From Paratractidigestivibacter sp963649365 (GTDB lineage Bacteria > Actinomycetota > Coriobacteriia > Coriobacteriales > Atopobiaceae): a DNA stretch of 14,531 bases. The stretch spans positions 1 to 14,531 of the forward strand of contig CAVJHQ010000062.1 in NCBI GenBank assembly GCA_963649365.1, read 5' to 3'. Made by a program: the position numbers and the translations under genes. The notes under the pieces were generated by a model. It had not been told where the DNA came from, ran no database searches, and worked only from the letters and a program-made list of their open reading frames with translations. Shown here piece by piece: positions 7,668-14,291 of the stretch (position 1 is the stretch's first letter; each line of letters opens with the position of its first letter).

Positions 7668-10600
7668 CTACTGCGCGGGCGGGGCCGCGGGGCCGGCGCC
7701 CTCGTTGCCGAGCTCGGAGGCGGCGCGCGTCTGCTCGTCGGCGAACTTGTCGGCCTGGCGCAGCTCGCGGGCCTCCTCGATTTTCTCGTCGACGGTCTTC
7801 TCCTCTTCCTCGTGGTCGTAAGCGACCGTGAAGGGAGCCACGTTGTTGCGCGCCAGCAGGATCGACATCTCGCGCTTGAGGCTGCGCTCGAGGCCTCCGC
7901 GGTCCTTCTCGGAGCAGGTGGCCACGATGCGGATGGTCATAGTGGAGTCGGTGAGGTCGACCACGCCCTTGTAGAACGGCCCGTCGATGATGGCCGGGAC
8001 GCGGCGCTTCACGCGCGGGAGCTCCTTCTGCAGGATGTTCTCCACGTACGGCAGGCTCTCGCCGCACGGCAGGATGACGTTGACCGTGGCATAGGAATCC
8101 ATCTTCGTCTTGTTGAGGACGTTGGAGATGCCGGAGTTGCGCAGGACGAGCACGTTGCCGTTCCCGTCGTTGATCTTGGTGGTGCGCACGCCGATCTCCA
8201 TGACGGTGCCGGAGTTGCCGCCGACCTGGATGACGTCGCCCACGCGGAACTCGCCCTCGAAGATGATGAAGAGGCCGCAGAGGATGTCGGTCACGAGGTC
8301 CTTGGCGCCCAGGCTCACGGCCAGGGTGATGAGGCCGGCGCCGGCGAGCAGGGTCGCCGTGTCCACGCCGAGCACGCCGAAGCACCAGTAGAGCATGCAG
8401 ATGAGCACGCCGTACTTGACCGCGCTGGAGAGCAGGCGGCAGACCGTCTCGCCTTGGGCGCCGAGGGCGTCGGAGAGCAGGCGGAGCAGCCAGCGGACGA
8501 TGGTCGCGACGGTCACGGCCACGCAGGCGTACATGAGCGCGGCGGTGAAGGCGAAGACGTTGAGCCCGTGGACCCAGCCGCCCTTGAGGATATAGGAGAA
8601 GACGGACTTCTCGTCGAACGCCTGGTCCTTGAGCACCACGGCCAGGCAGACGAGGAAGACGCCCACTCCGGCGAACCAGCGCACGACGGTGGCGAGCTTC
8701 TGCTCGGGGGACTTCTCGGCCCACGAGAAGGAGCGGTTGAGCCAGCGCGAGACGGCCGACTCGCTGCGCTTGACGCGGCCGTCGGCGAGCGTGACGTCGA
8801 CGACGCGGCCGTCGGGGTCGCGCGGAGAGGCGGCCGCGGCGGCCTCGAGGGCCTCGGCCTGCTCGGCGCCCTTCCTCGTGTCGAGCGAGAGCACGAGGAA
8901 GACGACGGCCAGGCAGGCCGCGGCGACGATGCCCGTGGCCACGGTAAGAGGCGCGCGCTCGGCCATGAGCTCGCCCTCGGGGCCGGCGACGAAGACGTAG
9001 TAGTCGTCCGTCTCGACGCAGTTGGCGAAGTAGGTCTGCCCGCCGACGGCGACGTAGTCGGAGAAGCCGTCCTTGAGCTGGTCGGCCGTGAGCCCCGCGG
9101 CCTCGGCGTCCTTGCCCTGGACCTTGTCGCTCGGGTAGTAGGCGATGGTGTTGTCCGCCTTGGACACGGCGAAGGCGAAGCCGGAGGCGCCCACCTTCAC
9201 GCCGTCGAGGACGTGGTCGATCTTCACGGACTTGAGCAGGTTCGTCAGGCGCGTCGGGCGCACGGCGATCTGCACGATGCCGCTCGCGTAGCCGCGCTCG
9301 TCGTGCGTGGCCACGCCGATGAACTGCTGCGCCTCGCCGGTGGAGTCGTTGGTCGAGACGGCCTGGACGAGCTCCTCCTTGCCGCCGAGAAGCTCGCGGA
9401 ACTCGTAGGAGCTCTCCTCGGGGTCGGTCGAGAGGCTGTAGCTCTTGACCGGGGTGGACGAGGCGATCATGTCGCCGTTGCCGTCGAGCACGTAGACCGC
9501 GGCGATCTGCAGCACGTCGGCGAGCTCCTGGAGCTTCTCCTTGGTGGCGAGCTCGGGGTTGGCGTCGATGATGTGGGCGGCCACCCGGCACTTGGAGAGG
9601 TAGCGCGTGCTGTACTCGTCCTCGAGCTCGGTTGCGCGCTCGGCGTTGCGCTCGATGGTCTCGGCGATCGAGTCGGCACGGCTCGAGTTGGCGATGGACT
9701 GGGTGGAGAGCGCGAAGAGGGTCTGCATGTAGAAGCTCACAGCGACGACGGCCACCACGCCCACCACGGAGAGCACGGCGGCCTTCTTGCCGATGGTGCG
9801 GTTGTAGCGCAGCGCTCCCAGCGGGCGGAACTTCTCCGCATCGGCGCCGGTGCGCTCGTCGTCGCCCATGACGAAGATGCCGTAGAGCGCCACGCACGCG
9901 GCCACGAGAGCGAAGACGAAGAGGATGACGCCCACGGTCGTGTTGCGCGAGGCGAGGCTCTCGGCCTCGGGCACGGCGAAGATGTAGTAGGTGCCGTCTA
10001 TATAAGAGACGCCACAGTAGAGGTCGCGGCCGCGGAACGTGCCGTGGAAGTAGTTGCCGTCCTCGAGGTCGGCGGCGTCGATGCCGTCGTCGTAGGCGTC
10101 GGTGCCTATGAGCTCGCTCTCGGGGTGGTAGGTGATCAGGTGGTCCTTGGCCGAGACGGCGATGACGTAGCCGTTCTGGCCGACGGTGATGTTTCTGAGC
10201 ACGCTCGCGGTGGAGCCGGAGGTCTCGATAAGGCCGCGCAGCTCGGAGGGGTTCTGCTCAACGACGACCATGGCCTCGTCGTCGACCTTGGCGGCGTAGT
10301 AGCGCATGAGCCAGTCCTGGCCGGGGAGCTCGACCTCGACCGCGTCGGACGCCTCGCCGGTGGCAAAGACGGCCTTAAGCGCGTTGAAGCGCGCGTAGGA
10401 GAAGTCCGCCTTGGTGTCGGTGGCCTTGGCCACAACGGCGCCGTCCTTCTTGACGATGAGCACGTTGTCGACCTCGAGAAGGTCCTTATACTCCTTCATC
10501 TTGGCGTCCGTGGCCTCAAAGCCGGCGTTGTTCTTCGCCATGAAGGCGACGCTCTCGGCCTTGGACTGGTAGATACGGTCGTAGATCTGGGTGTTCTGGT

Positions 10601-10787
10601 CCGTCTCGTCGGACGCCTCGGAAAGAAGCTCCGGGAGCTCGGAGCGACACTGCTCGATCTCGGTCGTGTAGGAGCTGTACGAGAGGCGCTGCTGCATGTG
10701 CCCGAGGACGACGCCCGCGACCACGAGGGCGGCCACGATGACGACGATAAGGGCGGCCGACTTCTTCTTGAGCCTTGGTGACATCAT
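7668..10787 (-). CDS. MscS-type channel with two tandem extracytoplasmic Cache sensor modules
   Basis: This 1039-residue membrane protein has an unusual architecture. A first membrane helix (about 11-29) leads to an outside sensor domain A (about 31-283), then a helix (284-306), a short cytoplasmic loop and another helix (335-352). Outside sensor domain B (about 353-611) follows, then a helix (612-634) and a cytoplasmic linker. The last third is a complete MscS unit: helices near 700-718, 742-765 and 783-804, the pore helix with its Ala/Gly pattern (LLAGAGLITLAVSLGAKD, 813-830), FEGEFRVGDVIQVGG (843-857) opening the beta domain, and the C-terminal alpha/beta domain to about 985. Domains A and B resemble each other and dCache receptors: GYVIAVSAKDHLITYHP (206-222) matches GFAFAVSKADNTIAYYP (536-552), each followed by G-D and a YY(I/V)F(A/V) strand. 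It probably gates ion flow in response to an external ligand, tension or both. Two adjacent ATGs follow AGGGGG; either may be used. Confidence 0.92.
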   Translation of the reverse strand: MMSPRLKKKSAALIVVIVAALVVAGVVLGHMQQRLSYSSYTTEIEQCRSELPELLSEASDETDQNTQIYDRIYQSKAESVAFMAKNNAGFEATDAKMKEYKDLLEVDNVLIVKKDGAVVAKATDTKADFSYARFNALKAVFATGEASDAVEVELPGQDWLMRYYAAKVDDEAMVVVEQNPSELRGLIETSGSTASVLRNITVGQNGYVIAVSAKDHLITYHPESELIGTDAYDDGIDAADLEDGNYFHGTFRGRDLYCGVSYIDGTYYIFAVPEAESLASRNTTVGVILFVFALVAACVALYGIFVMGDDERTGADAEKFRPLGALRYNRTIGKKAAVLSVVGVVAVVAVSFYMQTLFALSTQSIANSSRADSIAETIERNAERATELEDEYSTRYLSKCRVAAHIIDANPELATKEKLQELADVLQIAAVYVLDGNGDMIASSTPVKSYSLSTDPEESSYEFRELLGGKEELVQAVSTNDSTGEAQQFIGVATHDERGYASGIVQIAVRPTRLTNLLKSVKIDHVLDGVKVGASGFAFAVSKADNTIAYYPSDKVQGKDAEAAGLTADQLKDGFSDYVAVGGQTYFANCVETDDYYVFVAGPEGELMAERAPLTVATGIVAAACLAVVFLVLSLDTRKGAEQAEALEAAAAASPRDPDGRVVDVTLADGRVKRSESAVSRWLNRSFSWAEKSPEQKLATVVRWFAGVGVFLVCLAVVLKDQAFDEKSVFSYILKGGWVHGLNVFAFTAALMYACVAVTVATIVRWLLRLLSDALGAQGETVCRLLSSAVKYGVLICMLYWCFGVLGVDTATLLAGAGLITLAVSLGAKDLVTDILCGLFIIFEGEFRVGDVIQVGGNSGTVMEIGVRTTKINDGNGNVLVLRNSGISNVLNKTKMDSYATVNVILPCGESLPYVENILQKELPRVKRRVPAIIDGPFYKGVVDLTDSTMTIRIVATCSEKDRGGLERSLKREMSILLARNNVAPFTVAYDHEEEEKTVDEKIEEARELRQADKFADEQTRAASELGNEGAGPAAPPAQ

Positions 10788-10793
10788 GTCCCC

Positions 10794-11633
10794 CTAATCC
10801 CACTTGTCGATCAAACCGGCGATGGTGCCGTCGTCGAGCATCGATTGGATGGCGTCGGCGACCTTCTGCGAGAGGTCGCTGCCCTTCTGCGTGGCGACGG
10901 CGTAGTCCTGGTCGGCGGCCTCGTAGTCCGAGAGGATGGAGCGCTCGTCGTTGAGGTAGGCGCGCGCGATGGCGCCGTCGGCGGCCATGGCGTCGACCTT
11001 TCCGCACTCGAGGGCGTCGGAGAGCGCGGAGTAGCTCTCGAACTCGTAGAGATGCCAGGTGTCGAACGCGACGTCGGTGTTGTCGGCGTTGGCCGCGAGG
11101 ACGACGCCGTCGGTAAAGCCGCGCTCGTAGAGGTTGTTTGCCAGGTAGGCGGCCGTGTTCGCGCCGGCGAGCGTGCCGAAGACGCCGCCCTTGAGGTCCT
11201 CGACCTTGGAGATGAGCGAGCTGTTCTCGCAGACGAGGACGATGTGGTCCTCGTAGTAGGCCGGCGAGAAGTCGAAGTTCTCGCGGCGCTTGTCGCTCGC
11301 GGAGTAGCAGGCCACGAGGCAGTCGACGTTGCCGTCGAGCAGGTCCTCCTTGCGCGAGTCGGGCGTGACGGTCGTGTACTCGCAGCCGGCGTAGCCCATG
11401 CGCGAGGCCATCTCCTCGGCGATGTCGACCTCGAGGCCGTAGTACTTGCCGTTGGCCTCGTTAAGCTGGCTCATGCCCGCGATGTCGGAGCGCACGCCCA
11501 CCTTGAGCGTGCCGGAGCCGGAGGCCGCTTTGGAGCCCGAGGCGGTCGAGCACCCTGCGGTACCTGCGCAAAGAAGCGCGGCTGAGGCGAGCCGGAGCGC
11601 TTCTCTCCTGGTTAGATTGGTCGGTTTGCCCAT
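10794..11633 (-). CDS. family 3 solute-binding lipoprotein (amino-acid type), channel-linked
   Basis: A 279-residue extracytoplasmic binding protein of the SBP_bac_3 type. The leader has a twin-arginine start (LTRREALRL, 7-15), a hydrophobic stretch and a lipobox-like AGTAGC ending at C28, so it is probably a lipoprotein, perhaps Tat-exported. The mature part begins with VGVRSDIAGM (45-54) and contains YYGLEVDIAEEMA (64-76). R116 in SDKRRENFDFS occupies the place of the arginine that holds the ligand carboxylate in glutamine-type binders, and D219 in VDAMAADG lies in the second lobe. An amino acid or similar small ligand is therefore likely. GGAG five bases before this ATG favours it over a GTG at 11648. 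No ABC permease or ATPase gene adjoins it. Its stop lies only six bases before the Cache-MscS gene, and the stop codon overlaps that gene's ribosome site, implying coupled expression with the channel. Confidence 0.92.
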   Translation of the reverse strand: MGKPTNLTRREALRLASAALLCAGTAGCSTASGSKAASGSGTLKVGVRSDIAGMSQLNEANGKYYGLEVDIAEEMASRMGYAGCEYTTVTPDSRKEDLLDGNVDCLVACYSASDKRRENFDFSPAYYEDHIVLVCENSSLISKVEDLKGGVFGTLAGANTAAYLANNLYERGFTDGVVLAANADNTDVAFDTWHLYEFESYSALSDALECGKVDAMAADGAIARAYLNDERSILSDYEAADQDYAVATQKGSDLSQKVADAIQSMLDDGTIAGLIDKWD

Positions 11634-11701
11634 GTGAACTCCAAGCACGTCGCAAATCGATACAGATAGGCTTCAGTTTAGCGACAAGTCGAGAAATAAC
11701 G
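11634..11701 (-). promoter_or_regulatory. promoter region of the binding-protein/channel operon
   Basis: This gap follows a terminator and precedes the first gene of the operon, so it must hold the promoter. The best pair I can find on the minus strand is TCGACT and TATCTG, 18 bases apart, about 30 bases before the ATG. It is a poor match, which fits a regulated promoter or a non-housekeeping sigma factor. No clear operator was seen. Confidence 0.25.
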
Positions 11702-11744
11702 GTCGCGGCGCTCCCTCAACTTACGGATGAGAGAGCGCCGCGAC
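11702..11744 (-). terminator. terminator of the P60-type hydrolase gene
   Basis: A perfect 12-base-pair stem (GTCGCGGCGCTC at 11702-11713 with GAGCGCCGCGAC at 11733-11744) encloses a 19-base loop that can pair further (CTCA with TGAG). Read leftwards it is followed by CGTTATTTCT. It lies 25 bases past the stop codon of the hydrolase gene. Confidence 0.82.
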
Positions 11745-11769
11745 GTCAGGCGTGGATGCCGTTAGGCGA

Positions 11770-12993
11770 TTAGGAGAGCTCGATGCCGCCGAGCCAGCCG
11801 CAGCGGCCCTCCATGTACTTGCAGTAGGTGGCCACCCAGTTGGACACCGTGTCCGTCTTGATGTAGCCGACGTTGTGGTGGACGAGGCCGTCGCCCAGGT
11901 ACACGCCGATGTGGCCGTAGATGGCGCCCGCCGTCGTGCCCGAGCTCGAGGACTCCACGGCGATGATCATGCCGGGCTTGATGTTCGAGATCGAGGTGCC
12001 GCACCACCAGGCGCACATGTCGCAGGCGTTGCCGCCGAAGGACCCGATGCCGGCGTTGCTGAAGACGTAGGTGATCCACGCCGCGCACAGGCCGCCGCCC
12101 GGCGAGGGCGTGGAGGCCGCGGCGGAGGTCACCCTGGCAAGAGACCCGTTGCCGAGCACCTGCGTGTTCGTGTTGGTCGCCCAGGACTTGTTGGACTTCT
12201 TGGCCTCCTCGGCGATGCGCTTGGCCTCCTCGGCCGCCTCCTGCGCCGCCACGAGCTCGGAGTCGTGCTGGGCCATGAGGGACTGGACCGACTCGGAGAG
12301 GCTCGAGACGAGCGCGGCCGCCTCGTCCTGCTTGGCCTGCGCGGCGGAGAGCTCGGACGCCTGCTGGGTCTGGAGCTCCTCCAGCTCGCCCTTCTGCTGC
12401 TCGAGGGTCGTCTTCTGCTCCTCGAGCGAGGCGCGCTTCTCCTCCAGGGAGGACTTGAGCTCCTTGACCTCGTCGATCATCTGCTTGTCGGACTCGGTCA
12501 TGCGGTCCAGGTAGTAGACGTTGCTCGTGAGCTCCTCGAAGGAGGTGGAGCTCAGAAGAAGCGCCAGGGTCGACTGGGCGCCGGACTTGTACGCGGCGCT
12601 CATGCGGTTCTTGAGCTTCTCCTGCTTCTGCTCGACCTCTTTCTGGGTCTTGTCGATCTCGTCCTGGGTGTCCTCGATGGACTGCTCGGCGTCGGAGATC
12701 TTCACGTTGAGGTCGGCGATCTGGCCCTGCGTGGCCGAGAGCTTGGCCGCCGCCTCGGAGTACTCGTCGGCGATGGCCGAGAGCTTCTTCTGCGCGGCGT
12801 CGTACTGGGACTGGGCGTCGTCGAGCTGCTGCTGGGTCTTGTCGGCCTGGGCCTGTGCGTTGTCCGCCTTCTCCTGCGCGGTCTCGGCGATAACGGCCAA
12901 GGGCTTGAACGCCGCGGCGATGCCGAGCGCTCCGGCGCCGCCGAACAGCCTGAGCGCGTCGCGGCGAGAGATGTTCTTGTCGAGCTTGGTCAT
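11770..12993 (-). CDS. Tat-exported coiled-coil NlpC/P60-CHAP-type cell-wall hydrolase
   Basis: A 407-residue exported protein built like PcsB/SagA-type peptidoglycan hydrolases. The leader carries a twin-arginine motif (SRRDALRLF, 9-17) and a small-residue hydrophobic stretch ending near AETA (36-39). Residues about 38-130 and 165-268 form two long heptad-rich coiled coils joined by a segment with the hydrophobic LALLLSSTSF (143-152). The C-terminal domain (about 295-407) has the cysteine-peptidase pattern: C303 in GGGLCAAWITYVF and H361 in YGHIGVYLGDG, as in NlpC/P60 and CHAP enzymes that cut peptide stems. The usual Asp before the catalytic Cys is missing, and five further cysteines (324, 327, 331, 391, 398) are present. 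GGGGAG six bases before this ATG fixes the start; the frame stays open far upstream but without a ribosome site. The gene stands alone, with no ftsEX visible beside it. Confidence 0.9.
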   Translation of the reverse strand: MTKLDKNISRRDALRLFGGAGALGIAAAFKPLAVIAETAQEKADNAQAQADKTQQQLDDAQSQYDAAQKKLSAIADEYSEAAAKLSATQGQIADLNVKISDAEQSIEDTQDEIDKTQKEVEQKQEKLKNRMSAAYKSGAQSTLALLLSSTSFEELTSNVYYLDRMTESDKQMIDEVKELKSSLEEKRASLEEQKTTLEQQKGELEELQTQQASELSAAQAKQDEAAALVSSLSESVQSLMAQHDSELVAAQEAAEEAKRIAEEAKKSNKSWATNTNTQVLGNGSLARVTSAAASTPSPGGGLCAAWITYVFSNAGIGSFGGNACDMCAWWCGTSISNIKPGMIIAVESSSSGTTAGAIYGHIGVYLGDGLVHHNVGYIKTDTVSNWVATYCKYMEGRCGWLGGIELS

Positions 12994-13046
12994 GCGCGTC
13001 TCCCCGGGGTGTGATTGAGCTTCGTGTCGAGAGAACAGTTCGTTCA

Positions 13047-13086
13047 ATGATAGCGCTCCGGGGAGCCACACGGCGTGTCTCGTCAA
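13047..13086 (-). promoter_or_regulatory. candidate promoter elements upstream of the hydrolase gene
   Basis: On the minus strand TTGACG (13086-13081) and TATCAT (13052-13047) each resemble promoter hexamers, but they are 28 bases apart and cannot form one standard promoter. A palindrome with arms ACACG and CGTGT around one base (13068-13078) lies between them. The elements may be halves of different promoters or chance matches. Confidence 0.22.
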
Positions 13087-13129
13087 ATGCACATCTGGGG
13101 AGAAGGGCGGGGCGGCGCCGAGGCGGCAG

Positions 13130-13165
13130 GGCGGCGCGGGGCGCGATGTCGGCGGCGCGGGGCGC
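13130..13165. repeat. direct repeat of 15 bases, 21-base spacing, in a G-rich gap
   Basis: GGCGGCGCGGGGCGC occurs at 13130-13144 and again at 13151-13165, exactly 21 bases apart. It lies just downstream of the nucleoid-associated protein gene in a plus-strand G-rich stretch (13097-13165). No T-tract follows on the minus strand, so I do not call it a terminator. Confidence 0.6.
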
Positions 13166-13169
13166 TCCC

Positions 13170-14225
13170 CTACTTGTTCTCGATGTGCGCCACGTTGCCG
13201 ATGCTGATGGTGATGGTGCCGTCCGCGCCGGTGGCGAAGTCCAGGTAGCCGGGCTTGTCGGCGAGGTCGGAGGGGAAGGTGATCTCGATGCCGGTGTCCG
13301 TCTTGATCTTGTGGTTCTTGGCAAGGCGGTTCGCGACGCCGCGGCGCACCGGCGCCTCCTCGGGGAGCTTGGCCTCGCGCACGCGCTCCTCGAAGACCTG
13401 CTGGACGTCGGGGCGGTCCTCGAAGACCACGCGCCCGATCTCGGCCGGCTGCACGACCTCGTCGCGGTCGGCCTGCTGGGCGACGGCGGCCTTGGCGCGG
13501 CCGACCTCGACCGCCGGGGTGAGGCCGTACTCCTCGGCGACGTCCTGCACGATGACGCTCACCTCGCTGAAGACCTGCTGCGTGGAGGCGGCGGCGCTGC
13601 ACTGCAGGAACTTGTCGGGCAGGACCTGGATCGTCTCGCCGCCGATCGAGCGCTCCTTGTCGTGGAAGTCGATGGCGAAGGAGTCGCAGTCCACGAGCAC
13701 GTAGGTGTCTATCTTGGCGGTCGGGTTGGGCAGCGCCGTGTCCATGCGCAGGATCTCGTTCGTGGAGCCGCCGATCTCGTGGACGAAGGACTGCTTGCGG
13801 GGAAGAAGCACCACGGCGAAGAAACGCTTGCCGGCAGGGCCGTCGAAGGCCGCGTCGACCTCGGCGTCCGTGGAGCCCGCGTCGACCTCGACGGCGTCGG
13901 TATCCACGAAGTCGGCGACCAGGAGGTCGACCTGCTCGAGCTCCTCGGCGCGGCGCAGCTCCTCCCAGAACCATTCCGCGATCTGGACCGAGAAGCCTTG
14001 GAACTCGGCGCCGCCCATGAGGTAGTGCTCGAGCTCGCCGGCGAACCCGGAGTCCTCGGCGAACTCACCGTGGTTGGACTCGGGGTTGCCCACGATCTTG
14101 CGCAGGCGACGCTGCACGTAGGACTTGGTCGGGCGGTTGTCGAGGTCGAGCGGGGCCTCAGAGTAGTGCTTGGAGCCCGACTCGAAATCGAAGACGTGCA
14201 GGATGGCCTGGCTGACCTTGAGCAT
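13170..14225 (-). CDS. 37-kDa nucleoid-associated protein (NdpA/YejK-like)
   Basis: A 351-residue soluble protein that resembles the bacterial 37-kDa nucleoid-associated family (NA37). It opens with the family-like LKVSQAILHVFD (2-13), has a central core FFAVVLLPRKQSFVHEI (135-151) and ends with IKTDTGIEITFPSDLADKPG (307-326) and a final beta hairpin. E. coli YejK binds the nucleoid; the biochemical role of the family remains vague, and some members occur beside mobile-element or defence genes. There is no signal peptide. GAGGGG about eight bases before this ATG chooses the start; the frame continues upstream to 14414 but that extension is arginine-rich and runs through the repeat array, so it is not coding. 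The gene ends 176 bases before the hydrolase gene. A non-coding repeat array begins 66 bases upstream of its start. Confidence 0.85.
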   Translation of the reverse strand: MLKVSQAILHVFDFESGSKHYSEAPLDLDNRPTKSYVQRRLRKIVGNPESNHGEFAEDSGFAGELEHYLMGGAEFQGFSVQIAEWFWEELRRAEELEQVDLLVADFVDTDAVEVDAGSTDAEVDAAFDGPAGKRFFAVVLLPRKQSFVHEIGGSTNEILRMDTALPNPTAKIDTYVLVDCDSFAIDFHDKERSIGGETIQVLPDKFLQCSAAASTQQVFSEVSVIVQDVAEEYGLTPAVEVGRAKAAVAQQADRDEVVQPAEIGRVVFEDRPDVQQVFEERVREAKLPEEAPVRRGVANRLAKNHKIKTDTGIEITFPSDLADKPGYLDFATGADGTITISIGNVAHIENK

Positions 14226-14262
14226 GTGGATTGCCCCTCTCACCGGAAGTTGAACGCGGCAC

Positions 14263-14271
14263 ATTGTCGCA
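14263..14271 (-). promoter_or_regulatory. candidate extended -10 for the nucleoid-associated protein gene
   Basis: TGCGACAAT on the minus strand fits an extended -10 (TG, one base, then GACAAT) about 38 bases before the ATG. No -35 hexamer is seen. It lies between the repeat array and the gene, so array-bound proteins could influence it. Confidence 0.28.
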
Positions 14272-14291
14272 CGAACGGGACGCCGACGGGC

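Noticed and set aside
12994..13974. Upstream extension of the hydrolase frame
   Set aside because: It overlaps the nucleoid-associated gene on the same strand in another frame and has no family similarity. A strong ribosome site and the twin-arginine leader start at 12993.
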